From NCBI RefSeq assembly GCF_019931145.1, contig NZ_JAIOUV010000011.1, positions 1 to 64,000 on the forward strand: a stretch of 64,000 nucleotides of DNA, written 5' to 3'. How positions within the stretch are numbered: the first letter of the stretch is position 1; the number at the start of each line of letters is the position of its first letter. Below are positions 1 to 7,875 of the stretch, one piece after another. The position numbers and the translations under genes were made by a program. The DNA comes from Marinicella meishanensis. GTDB taxonomy: Bacteria > Pseudomonadota > Gammaproteobacteria > Xanthomonadales > Marinicellaceae. A model generated the notes under the pieces. It worked only from the letters and a program-made list of their open reading frames with translations, made no database searches and was not told the origin of the DNA.

Positions 1-139
1 TCTGCTTCGCTTGTTCATTGTTCACCTTCTTTCCCGAAGTGATATCATATATCACCTCTAAGTCGGTGGCCAATTTCACTGTACCACTACAACTTGATGG
101 TGATTCAATTATATGTACAAAACCTTTTTTATTAGACAT
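1..139 (-). CDS. Hypothetical protein, N-terminal fragment cut by the window edge
   Basis: An open frame begins with ATG at 139 and reads leftwards without a stop for 46 codons to the edge of the window. The visible N-terminus starts MSNKKGFVHIIESPSS. It lies downstream of, and on the same strand as, the 274-864 gene with a 134-base gap, so the two could be one transcript. No family is recognised from this fragment and no strong ribosome binding site is visible. The AT-rich composition matches the rest of the left island. The reading frame is real in the sequence; that it is a gene is inference. Confidence 0.4.
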   Translation of the reverse strand, partial: MSNKKGFVHIIESPSSCSGTVKLATDLEVIYDITSGKKVNNEQAKQ

Positions 140-273
140 ATGTAAGTTTCTGTAATGAAGGTTATCACCCTAGTCTAGCTATCAGAATAATTTGATTTTT
201 TCAATATGGTATGTTCTATCAGGATTTTCCCTTACGCACATTCTATCTTCAGAAAACTGTAGCTTACTAAATA

Positions 274-864
274 TCAAGCGTCTTCTGTAACACCCTCTTT
301 TTTTCTGCTTGGTACCTCTACATCTGAAATCAAATTCATATCGTGCAAAGCCTCAAGCCTCAACAACGGAATTATTGCGTTGTCTCGTATCACACTTCGT
401 ATTAAGTCTTCTTCCATACCCGTTTCCCTAAGTACTTCTATTGATTTTTTTATCAGCTCAGTTCGTAAAATAGAATTCTCTATTTTCATTTTTTCAGCTT
501 CAATTTGATTTCTATATTCTTCGTCTTTTTTTCTTTCATGACTATCATTAAGAAACTGCCTGATAACCTCTAACGGATTTAACCTACCTAAAAATTCCCA
601 AAATCCTGGAGACTGGATAACGACTTTATTTATGTGAAGTGGGAAAGTAGGCAAGTCTGTCATAGACCATGCTTCATGTTCGACATTGTATGCTATGGAA
701 TAGCTTGACGGGTTTCGATGAAACTCATAGCACATAAATTCAATTGCATCGAGCCCAAAATGTGCATCACTTAATCTTTTGAGAACCAATGCTGTCAATG
801 AAGCAGATATATCTCCATTTGTATTAACTTTTATTATTGAACTGACACCCAAATTTTCAAACAT
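274..864 (-). CDS. Hypothetical protein, 196 aa
   Basis: The protein is not recognised. It starts at ATG 864 with a good ribosome binding site (GGAGAG, about 5 bases upstream). The N-terminal half looks like a mixed alpha/beta domain. Residues about 105-145 are strongly charged and probably helical or coiled coil (many E, K and R). There is no signal peptide and no obvious membrane segment, so it is likely cytoplasmic. It is transcribed divergently from the serine resolvase, the position that tnpA has in Tn3-type elements, but it is far too short and shows no resemblance to a Tn3 transposase. The AT-rich composition sets it apart from genes after 3.2 kb and suggests horizontal acquisition. 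Confidence 0.65.
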   Translation of the reverse strand: MFENLGVSSIIKVNTNGDISASLTALVLKRLSDAHFGLDAIEFMCYEFHRNPSSYSIAYNVEHEAWSMTDLPTFPLHINKVVIQSPGFWEFLGRLNPLEVIRQFLNDSHERKKDEEYRNQIEAEKMKIENSILRTELIKKSIEVLRETGMEEDLIRSVIRDNAIIPLLRLEALHDMNLISDVEVPSRKKEGVTEDA

Positions 865-1157
865 TTATCTCTCCTAGATTATTCACCTGCGAGTACATTT
901 TACATCAATATTTTAGTCTAAAAATGTGCCAAATATTAAGAAATGAAAAACCCTAAATTTTGATTCTCAAATTATTAGGTTGTCAGCTACTATATCCCCC
1001 CAGTGATTGCGTTGTGTGACGTCAATGACTTCTATGATTCTTGTGAGAGGAAGTTTGACCCATCACTCGATAACCGGCCCTGTATCGTGCTCTTAGCAAT
1101 GGAAGCTATTATGTGTACATGGGTTTTGCTACTCAAATTTTTTTCTTAGCTATGCAA
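865..1157. other. AT-rich divergent intergenic region
   Basis: About 290 bases without a supported gene, between the 274-864 gene and the resolvase res site. It holds a candidate minus-strand promoter near 905-932 and an isolated 8-bp palindrome TGACGTCA at 1017-1024. No transposon terminal repeat, tRNA or small ORF with a ribosome binding site was recognised. Confidence 0.5.
905..932 (-). promoter_or_regulatory. Candidate sigma-70 promoter for the 274-864 gene
   Basis: On the minus strand TTGGCA (927-932) is followed after 16 bases by TATTGA (905-910), placing a start point about 40 bases upstream of the ATG at 864. Both boxes are imperfect and the region is AT-rich, so chance matches are likely. 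Confidence 0.3.
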
Positions 1158-1822
<665 letters not shown>

Positions 1823-1852
1823 TCTATATTTTTTCTTCTGAGCAAACTACTG

Positions 1853-2983
1853 ATGGACAGTCAATCTGATATAAAAAACATGCTTTTTGGTTCTGAAAAT
1901 GAAACTGCACTGTTTGAAGCAAAAAGACAAATCAATGATGCAACTTCAAAGAAATTGAAATTTATCACTACTATCATTTCATTAGCAAATACGGCAACAT
2001 TGAAAGGCCAAACAGCCTACTTCTTTTACGGTGTAAAAGAGGAGAACGGTAGACTGTATACCTCTGGAATCGACCAAGATCAAATTCGGGATCCTAAAGA
2101 AATTCATGATCTCGTGAATGATCAAACATTAGTTAATAACTTTGTAAACTTTGAATGCAAATACATAAATATAAATAGTCACACAATTTTAAGAATTGAG
2201 ATCCCACCTCAAAACAAGTTGATTTACAGAATTCAAGACTTAACGTATTTTCACGACAAGCTAAAAAAAGTTAAATTAAACAAGAATGTAATCTACTATC
2301 GAGATGGCCCTAGATTATCTCAACTTTCACCCGATGAGATCTTAGACTATTCTCATAATCAAATTAATCCATCCTTTGAATTCTCATTAATCGATTGGGA
2401 CACAAAAGAGAAGTTGGACTTTAAAAATTTAACTTCCATTGAGTATCGTCATCCAAATGAATCAGACTTTATAAACTTCCTTGGAAGGATAATTACTTTC
2501 AATAAATCTAATTTCTCACCTGCACAATTGTTGGACCATGCAATAAGGATTAAAAACTCAAAAGAGTATCACTTTTTATCGTTTTCAGTGAAAAACATTG
2601 GGAATGCTGTTGGTAAAAATATTCATATCAAATTGCGATTTAATAATAATTTCACTGAAGTACTTCTCTCAAAAGATTTAACGCTGTTAACAAGTACCAG
2701 TCAACTGAGAACTCCGCTTCAGAATTCTGTGATAAAAATACGAAATGAAACTGATTTCACGGAAGTTAGCTTTCATCTAGATTCGTTGAGTGTAGATCAG
2801 ACTTATATAGCGAATGATTTTATAGCTGTAAAATTTAAAGAAACAGGGAATTTTTCTTTTAGTGCTTCTATAGTTTGTGACGAATTTAGAAGAGAAAACA
2901 TTACCAAAGTTTTCTATAAAAACACTATTAAAATTGAAAAGTCTAGCGCGCAAAATATATATGATTCATACATACAACAATAG
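1853..2983 (+). CDS. AlbA_2 (Schlafen-type) domain protein with beta-rich C-terminal domain
   Basis: The first ~115 residues resemble the AlbA_2 putative nucleic-acid-binding fold: an early E-x4-E-x-K stretch (ETALFEAKRQ), then ISLANT, then a FYGVKEENGRLY strand-turn corresponding to the usual iGVdd.G.i motif. The usual GG before that strand is replaced by LKGQ, so the match is divergent. Residues about 190-376 look beta-rich, with a VKNIGNAVGKNIHIKL segment reminiscent of CARDB or immunoglobulin-like domains. No ATPase domain, signal peptide or membrane segment is seen. AlbA_2 proteins occur as regulators and in phage-defence loci; a defence role here is only inference from the mobile context. 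The ribosome binding site is weak. Alternative: an unrelated domain with a chance motif resemblance. Confidence 0.6.
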   Translation: MDSQSDIKNMLFGSENETALFEAKRQINDATSKKLKFITTIISLANTATLKGQTAYFFYGVKEENGRLYTSGIDQDQIRDPKEIHDLVNDQTLVNNFVNFECKYININSHTILRIEIPPQNKLIYRIQDLTYFHDKLKKVKLNKNVIYYRDGPRLSQLSPDEILDYSHNQINPSFEFSLIDWDTKEKLDFKNLTSIEYRHPNESDFINFLGRIITFNKSNFSPAQLLDHAIRIKNSKEYHFLSFSVKNIGNAVGKNIHIKLRFNNNFTEVLLSKDLTLLTSTSQLRTPLQNSVIKIRNETDFTEVSFHLDSLSVDQTYIANDFIAVKFKETGNFSFSASIVCDEFRRENITKVFYKNTIKIEKSSAQNIYDSYIQQ

Positions 2984-3109
2984 CTAATGGATTACTAAAG
3001 CAGTTGTGCATGTCAATATTTGAAATAAATCAAATCACTCCTTCACTTTTTTTTCATTAATTAACTTTTACCTCTTTTTGCTTCTTCATATTTATTTCGA
3101 GGGGAAGCT

Positions 3110-3149
3110 AAATAAATGATTTAGTTGGAAAATAAATGGGTTAGTTGCA
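3110..3149. repeat. Two 20-bp tandem repeats plus a degenerate third
   Basis: Units at 3110-3129 and 3130-3149 agree at 17 of 20 positions (core AAATAAATG..TTAGTTG.A). A further TTAGTTG occurs at 3164-3170, so the heptamer is present three times at 20 and 23 base intervals. The array lies where the AT-rich island gives way to host-like composition, just upstream of the GntR gene promoter. Confidence 0.8.
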
Positions 3150-3203
3150 GAAAAGTAAAAGGTTTAGTTGTAGTTCCACAGGGTTTGGTTCGATGAAAAA
3201 ATC

Positions 3204-3233
3204 TTGACTTGTCTCTTGTTCCAGTTGTACCAT
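3204..3233 (+). promoter_or_regulatory. Sigma-70-like promoter of the GntR operon
   Basis: TTGACT (3204-3209) and TACCAT (3228-3233) are separated by 18 bases, giving a start near 3240 and a leader of roughly 28 bases before the GntR ATG at 3268. The -10 region overlaps the GTAC-repeat operator candidate. Confidence 0.55.
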
Positions 3234-3249
3234 TAGTACACACGGTACA
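3226..3249 (+). promoter_or_regulatory. Candidate GntR operator: TGTACC-N12-GGTACA
   Basis: TGTACC (3226-3231) and GGTACA (3244-3249) form a perfect 6-bp inverted repeat. GTAC occurs three times at exact 9-bp spacing (3227, 3236, 3245). The element covers the -10 box and predicted start point, which fits autorepression by the adjacent YtrA-like regulator, a common arrangement in that subfamily. Confidence 0.5.
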
Positions 3250-3267
3250 TATGGGACATCTAACACG

Positions 3268-3651
3268 ATGGAAATCACAATCGACATAGAGAGCGCCACG
3301 CCGCTGTTTTCGCAGCTGGTGATGCAGATCAAACAGGCAGTGGAACGCGGTTTGATTCAACCGGGCGATCCGCTGCCTTCGATCCGGCAACTGGCCAATG
3401 ATTTGGACATGAACAACAAAACGGTGGCCAAGGCTTACCGCTTGTTGGAACGGGATTCGGTGATCGTGACCAAAGGGTATCGCGGCACCTTCATCCACCC
3501 GGAAGCCAAAAACAACTGCACAGTGGATTTGAATGCCTGGGTCCGGAAAGAGCTGACCCAAACCATCCAATCGTTTAAGGAAGCCGGTGTGACCGACTCA
3601 GAAATTCGCATCGCCTTTGCCGATGTGCTTAACCAAAACTCAGGAGTTTGA
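3268..3651 (+). CDS. GntR family transcriptional regulator, YtrA/YhcF-like
   Basis: This 127-aa protein has an N-terminal winged helix-turn-helix (about 8-76: PLFSQLVMQIKQAVERG, PSIRQLANDLDMN, TVAKAYRLLE, then the wing GYRGTFI) followed by a short ~45-residue helical tail. There is no large effector-binding domain, which is the YtrA subgroup pattern. Members usually repress their own operon, often encoding membrane or transporter proteins; here two membrane proteins and a secreted serine hydrolase follow. The next gene starts 1 base after the stop, so they form one operon. The likely operator is the GTAC repeat at 3226-3249. The inducing signal cannot be read from sequence. Confidence 0.9.
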   Translation: MEITIDIESATPLFSQLVMQIKQAVERGLIQPGDPLPSIRQLANDLDMNNKTVAKAYRLLERDSVIVTKGYRGTFIHPEAKNNCTVDLNAWVRKELTQTIQSFKEAGVTDSEIRIAFADVLNQNSGV

Positions 3652-3652
3652 G

Positions 3653-4504
3653 ATGACTGAATTGAACTTATTTTTGCTGGTCTTTGGATTGCAAATTGTG
3701 TTGTTGTCGGCCTATTACCCGTGGCGCGTGTGGCAACGGGCCCGCTACATCGTGACCCACTACCCAGCCAGCACCCATCCGAAGTTGTACCCCAACAGCA
3801 GCCGTTCCTTTATCCGCAGCATGAACTGGTTTAATGCCTTGCATGTGATCAATTTCACCTTGGGTTGGGTGTTGGTATTTCTGCTGCATCAAGGCATTTG
3901 GTCGGTAGAAAACGGGGTCAATAAATTGTTGCCTTGGGGCTATTTCATGCTGCAAATGTTGCCCAGTGTGTTGTGGGATGTGTTTGGCTTAAAGATGGCC
4001 AAACTGATGCAAAAAGCCGACACCCGGACCATCAAATCAGCCCAGCTGACCCCCCGACGCTTGACCGATCACATTGCGCCCGGATTGCTGACTGCGGTGC
4101 TGCTCAGTTATGTGGCGTTTCTGTTGATTGGCTATTGGGTTGAGGGCTTTGAATTCAGCACCAACAGCAAAACCACCTTGATGGGCGGCATCCTGTTGGC
4201 GGGCTATGCGCTGTTTTGGGTGATGGCCAAGTGGCTGATTACCGGCGGCGGTAAAAACCCGTATCAGTCGGCAGCAGAACGACACCATGCGGTGGCCACG
4301 AACATCCGCACGTTTGCTTATACATTGATCATTTGTTGTGTTTTTATGCTGATCACTTTGTTGATTGACACCTATGAAATGGAAGCCATCATGCCAATAT
4401 TGATGAGTGTTTTTCTGCAACTGTTGGTGATCGTTTCCATGGGCATCATGCTCAACAAATGCCGCATTGAGAACATCAACTTCGATGTCTACAAAGCCGG
4501 TTGA
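3653..4504 (+). CDS. Multi-pass membrane protein, first paralogue
   Basis: The 283-aa product has about seven hydrophobic segments (near residues 4-24, 61-80, 91-112, 139-160, 174-195, 217-237 and 245-265) and is presumably in the inner membrane. The start at 3653 is chosen because AGGAG lies 7 bases upstream and it follows the GntR stop by 1 base; an in-frame ATG at 3617 would overlap GntR. It is a paralogue of the next gene: both open with a hydrophobic segment, a YPW or IPWW motif, then HPKLYPNS or YPKLYPES, and later an LTPRRLTDHIAP or LLPRRLRDHVTP loop. Function unknown; translational coupling with the regulator is likely. Confidence 0.85.
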   Translation: MTELNLFLLVFGLQIVLLSAYYPWRVWQRARYIVTHYPASTHPKLYPNSSRSFIRSMNWFNALHVINFTLGWVLVFLLHQGIWSVENGVNKLLPWGYFMLQMLPSVLWDVFGLKMAKLMQKADTRTIKSAQLTPRRLTDHIAPGLLTAVLLSYVAFLLIGYWVEGFEFSTNSKTTLMGGILLAGYALFWVMAKWLITGGGKNPYQSAAERHHAVATNIRTFAYTLIICCVFMLITLLIDTYEMEAIMPILMSVFLQLLVIVSMGIMLNKCRIENINFDVYKAG

Positions 4505-4532
4505 ATCGAGATTAATTTTTTAGGAGCTTAAG

Positions 4533-5366
4533 ATGCAAGCACAGACTTATTTTTACGGCGCATTTTTACTGCAAGTGGTGACCATTTCGGCCCTGATCCC
4601 CTGGTGGGTCAAAAGCCGCTTGCAGGCCATGATGTTGGCCCACCCACCGGCTGATTACCCAAAACTGTATCCGGAATCACCCGCCCGCATGCAAACCGTG
4701 CTGAATCGCTTCATGCAGTTCAACAGCGGCATTTTGCTCGTGGGCTTGGCCATGCTGGCCCACGTTTATTGGGGCCTAGAAACTGAACTGTTCGGTTGGG
4801 ACAATCAGGGAGGTTTGACGGTGTATTTTTTGTGGCAATACCTGCCTTTTGCCTATTTGGGCGCACAAGGGGTGAAACACCACCAGATGATGCGCTTGCT
4901 GAACACCAAACAACAGCGTTCAGCCAGCTTGCTGCCGCGGCGCCTGCGGGATCACGTCACCCCGCTGTGGCAAGCGCTGATCGCCGCCACTTTATTGGCC
5001 TACATCGGCACCGTGGTCTACATGGCACAAAACCCCTTCACAGGCTTTGCCGGGTATTGGAACATCTTGTTCGTGCTGGGTTTGAATGCGTTTTTTGCGG
5101 TGCTGCTGCACTTTCAAATCAAGGGCCGCAAAACCGATCCCCACCAGTCACACCATGACCGCCTGCAACAACAGCGCCTGATTGGCCGCTTGTTGGTGAC
5201 CGGTTGGGTGCTGGCCAATGTGTTCCTGAACACCAACATGTGGTTGGCCTATTGGGACATGCGCGACTGGAACCTGGTGGTGCAATCGGGCTATTTCACC
5301 CTGATTGCCTTGATCATGAGCCAAACCAATGTCCACCAACCCGAAGATTACTCGGTGTATCAATGA
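4533..5366 (+). CDS. Multi-pass membrane protein, second paralogue
   Basis: This 277-aa membrane protein has about seven hydrophobic segments and the same signature loops as the preceding gene (YPKLYPES near residue 44; LLPRRLRDHVTP near 130). AGGAG precedes ATG 4533 by about 6 bases. The two genes look like an old tandem duplication that has diverged strongly. The product has no recognisable catalytic motif. The operon context (GntR regulator upstream, secreted serine hydrolase downstream with a 29-base gap) suggests a shared envelope function, possibly sensing or presenting a substrate to the hydrolase, but that is speculation. Confidence 0.85.
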   Translation: MQAQTYFYGAFLLQVVTISALIPWWVKSRLQAMMLAHPPADYPKLYPESPARMQTVLNRFMQFNSGILLVGLAMLAHVYWGLETELFGWDNQGGLTVYFLWQYLPFAYLGAQGVKHHQMMRLLNTKQQRSASLLPRRLRDHVTPLWQALIAATLLAYIGTVVYMAQNPFTGFAGYWNILFVLGLNAFFAVLLHFQIKGRKTDPHQSHHDRLQQQRLIGRLLVTGWVLANVFLNTNMWLAYWDMRDWNLVVQSGYFTLIALIMSQTNVHQPEDYSVYQ

Positions 5367-5395
5367 ACACCCCCAGGACTCACAGGAGAATGAAT

Positions 5396-7843
5396 ATGAG
5401 AAAACAAAACACCACCAAGCAACACCCCAAACACATCATCAAGGGATTCGTTCAAGGCTTTTTGCTGTTGAGCAGCCTGATGCTGATGCTGGTCTTGCCC
5501 GCCTATGCGATTTCAGATCCTGAAAGCAAGCATGACCCGAGCTTCGAGGCCTTGATTGCGGCTTTGGAAGCCAAACGCCAGGAGCACCACATTGCCGGCA
5601 TGGCCATCGCGGTGGTCAAAGGCGATCAGGTGGTCTTGCGCCATGGCTTTGGGCTGATGGACCTGGAACAACAAACCCCGGTGACCCCGGAGACTTTGTT
5701 TGCCATCGGCTCCACCAGCAAAGCCTTCACCGCCACCTTGGCGGCCATACAAGTGGATCAAGGCCAGCTGCAATGGGATGATCCAGCCAGCCAATACCTG
5801 CCCAATTACCGCTTTACCGTGGACGATGCCGAGTTACCCATCACCATCCAGGACATGTTGTCACATCGCACCGGTTACACCCGCAACGATTTGTTGTGGG
5901 CCAATGGCCAAGCCAGCCGTGAATTGATCCTGAAAACGGCCACCAAAGCCAAACCTTGGGATGACTTCCGGAAAAATTTCCATTACAACAACGTGATGTA
6001 TTTGGCGACCGGCGAAATCACCGCCCAATTGGCAGGCATGAGTTGGGATGAACAGCTGCAACAAGCCTTGCTCAAACCATTGGGCATGGACGACACCACC
6101 TCCATCCATGAACAGGCCATCGCCCACCCGCAGATTGCCCTGGGCTATCAGTGGAATGACGCCACCGAAACCCATGACTTGATGCCGCGGCGCAACCTGA
6201 ACAACGTGGCCCCGGCCGGTGGCATTTATTCCAATGTCAACGACATGGCCCATTGGGTCCGAATGCTTTTGAACACAGGCCAGTTCAATGGCCAACAGTT
6301 GGTTTCTGCCGAACAACTGCAAGCCACCTGGCAGCCATCGGTCAAAATTGCCGACACCATGGACTACGGCATGGGCTGGTTTTTGCAACAATGGCAAGGT
6401 CAACAAGTGGTTGAACACGGTGGCAGCATCGATGGCTATGGCGCCCAAGTGACGCTGTTACCCGAGGTCCAATTGGGGTATGTGCTGTTGACCAACAACA
6501 CCGCCTCACCGCTGCAGCAAGAATCGATTCATGTGGTGTTGAGCCACCTGTTGCCACCCGAGGTGCAGGCGACCAGTGCTGCGGCCCAAACCAACCTCGA
6601 TTACTCATCCATGGTGGGTGAATACCACGCCAATTTCGCTTCTTTCAAAGACAGTTTGTTCACTTTTTTGATCAACGACAACGGCCGACCGGCGGTCGAT
6701 GTGCCCGGACAAATGGTCTATGAATTGAAAGACCCCGATGAACACGGCAAGATGTATTTTATCATGACCGACACCGTGGCGGTGTCGTTTGATCGGGATC
6801 AGGCCGGTGCCATCACCGCCATGCGCATGCACCAGAATCGCATGGATTTTGAGTTGCCCAAAAAAGGCGTGCCGATTGCACCTGAGGTTGATCCCAGTGA
6901 GTTGGCTGCTTACTTGGGCCAATACCAATCCAAGACCTTCAATGGCCCGATCCAAGCGATCATCCAAAACCACCGGCTGACCCTGGATGTGCCCAATCAA
7001 ATGGCCTTTGAGTTGCACTTGCCCGATGCCGAAGGCTTTCGCCAATTCCGCATCAAAGCGGACATGAGTGCCCAGTTTGAAACCGATGAGTCCGGTCAAA
7101 TCTCCCAATTGGTGCTGTACCGCGATCGCGAGAAAGTGGTCGACACCGCCCCCAGAATCACAGCTGACACGGCGGCCAAAGCCGAAGCAGAATTACCTGA
7201 TGTGGCGGCATTGATGGTGTTGATGAACAACGAAAAGCAATTGAAAGCCTTGCGCAAAAAAAGCGGTTTCCGTTTATCAGGCACGATAGAAATGGTCAAT
7301 TCTGGCATCACCGGGCAAGTGACCATGGCCTTTGATGCCAAGCACAGCTACGCCCAACACATGGATTTCGGCACTTTTGGTGAGATTTCGCTGGCAGTCA
7401 ATGAGCACGGTGCGGCCACCACCGGCATCAACCCGTACACCGAACTGAAAGGGAAGTACTTGAAACAAATCCGCATGGATCATCCGGCAGTGGCTTTGGA
7501 CCTGGCCAATCAGGCTGAGCAGATCCAAGTTCGGGGCCGTCGGGAACTGCATGGCCGCAGCGTCTATGTGATGCGGGTGAAAATAACCGACTTGCCGACC
7601 CGGACCTATTACATTGATGCCCAAAATGGCGATGTGTTGCGCATGAAAACCCAGCTGATGAACCCGGTAGCCGGCAACATCCCGGTGACCATAGATTACA
7701 GCGATCACAAGAAAAAGCATGGGCTGAGGTTGCCCATGACCACCACCATCAAGAACCCCATGATGGGCTTGGCCATCATCCGCTACGATGACTTCAAAGG
7801 CAAACAAAAATTTGCCGATGACGCGTTTGTGATTGAGCCTTAA
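5396..7843 (+). CDS. Secreted beta-lactamase-family serine hydrolase with long C-terminal extension
   Basis: The 815-aa protein begins with a signal peptide (basic start, hydrophobic 19-36, cut near PAYA-IS), so it is periplasmic or exported. Residues about 48-400 are a class C beta-lactamase/DD-peptidase-like domain: S106-T-S-K109 nucleophile motif, Y197-N-N, and H341-G-G in place of KTG. Two related ~90-residue segments follow (about 404-490 and 502-590; each has a VDVPGQMVYEL or LDVPNQMAFEL motif). The last ~200 residues form a beta-rich domain resembling LolA-type lipoprotein-binding folds. The start is set by AGGAG 7 bases upstream of 5396; a closer ATG at 5390 is too near the site. Substrate unknown: peptides, esters or D-amino amides are possible. 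Confidence 0.88.
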   Translation: MRKQNTTKQHPKHIIKGFVQGFLLLSSLMLMLVLPAYAISDPESKHDPSFEALIAALEAKRQEHHIAGMAIAVVKGDQVVLRHGFGLMDLEQQTPVTPETLFAIGSTSKAFTATLAAIQVDQGQLQWDDPASQYLPNYRFTVDDAELPITIQDMLSHRTGYTRNDLLWANGQASRELILKTATKAKPWDDFRKNFHYNNVMYLATGEITAQLAGMSWDEQLQQALLKPLGMDDTTSIHEQAIAHPQIALGYQWNDATETHDLMPRRNLNNVAPAGGIYSNVNDMAHWVRMLLNTGQFNGQQLVSAEQLQATWQPSVKIADTMDYGMGWFLQQWQGQQVVEHGGSIDGYGAQVTLLPEVQLGYVLLTNNTASPLQQESIHVVLSHLLPPEVQATSAAAQTNLDYSSMVGEYHANFASFKDSLFTFLINDNGRPAVDVPGQMVYELKDPDEHGKMYFIMTDTVAVSFDRDQAGAITAMRMHQNRMDFELPKKGVPIAPEVDPSELAAYLGQYQSKTFNGPIQAIIQNHRLTLDVPNQMAFELHLPDAEGFRQFRIKADMSAQFETDESGQISQLVLYRDREKVVDTAPRITADTAAKAEAELPDVAALMVLMNNEKQLKALRKKSGFRLSGTIEMVNSGITGQVTMAFDAKHSYAQHMDFGTFGEISLAVNEHGAATTGINPYTELKGKYLKQIRMDHPAVALDLANQAEQIQVRGRRELHGRSVYVMRVKITDLPTRTYYIDAQNGDVLRMKTQLMNPVAGNIPVTIDYSDHKKKHGLRLPMTTTIKNPMMGLAIIRYDDFKGKQKFADDAFVIEP

Positions 7844-7875
7844 CGGCGGTTAGAAATGGGCAGTCGCTGTGGCGC

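Noticed and set aside
129-138. TTATTAGACA, identical to the res subsite III half-site at 1261-1270
   Set aside because: It stands alone, overlaps the start of the edge gene and has no inverted partner at a res-like distance; a chance match in AT-rich DNA is likely.
1017-1024. TGACGTCA palindrome in the divergent region
   Set aside because: An 8-bp palindrome without repeats, promoter context or known regulator is not enough to call an operator.
3101-3140. GGGG-starting sequence as a Tn3-type terminal inverted repeat
   Set aside because: Its orientation would point into the host genes to the right, and no matching partner or target duplication was seen.
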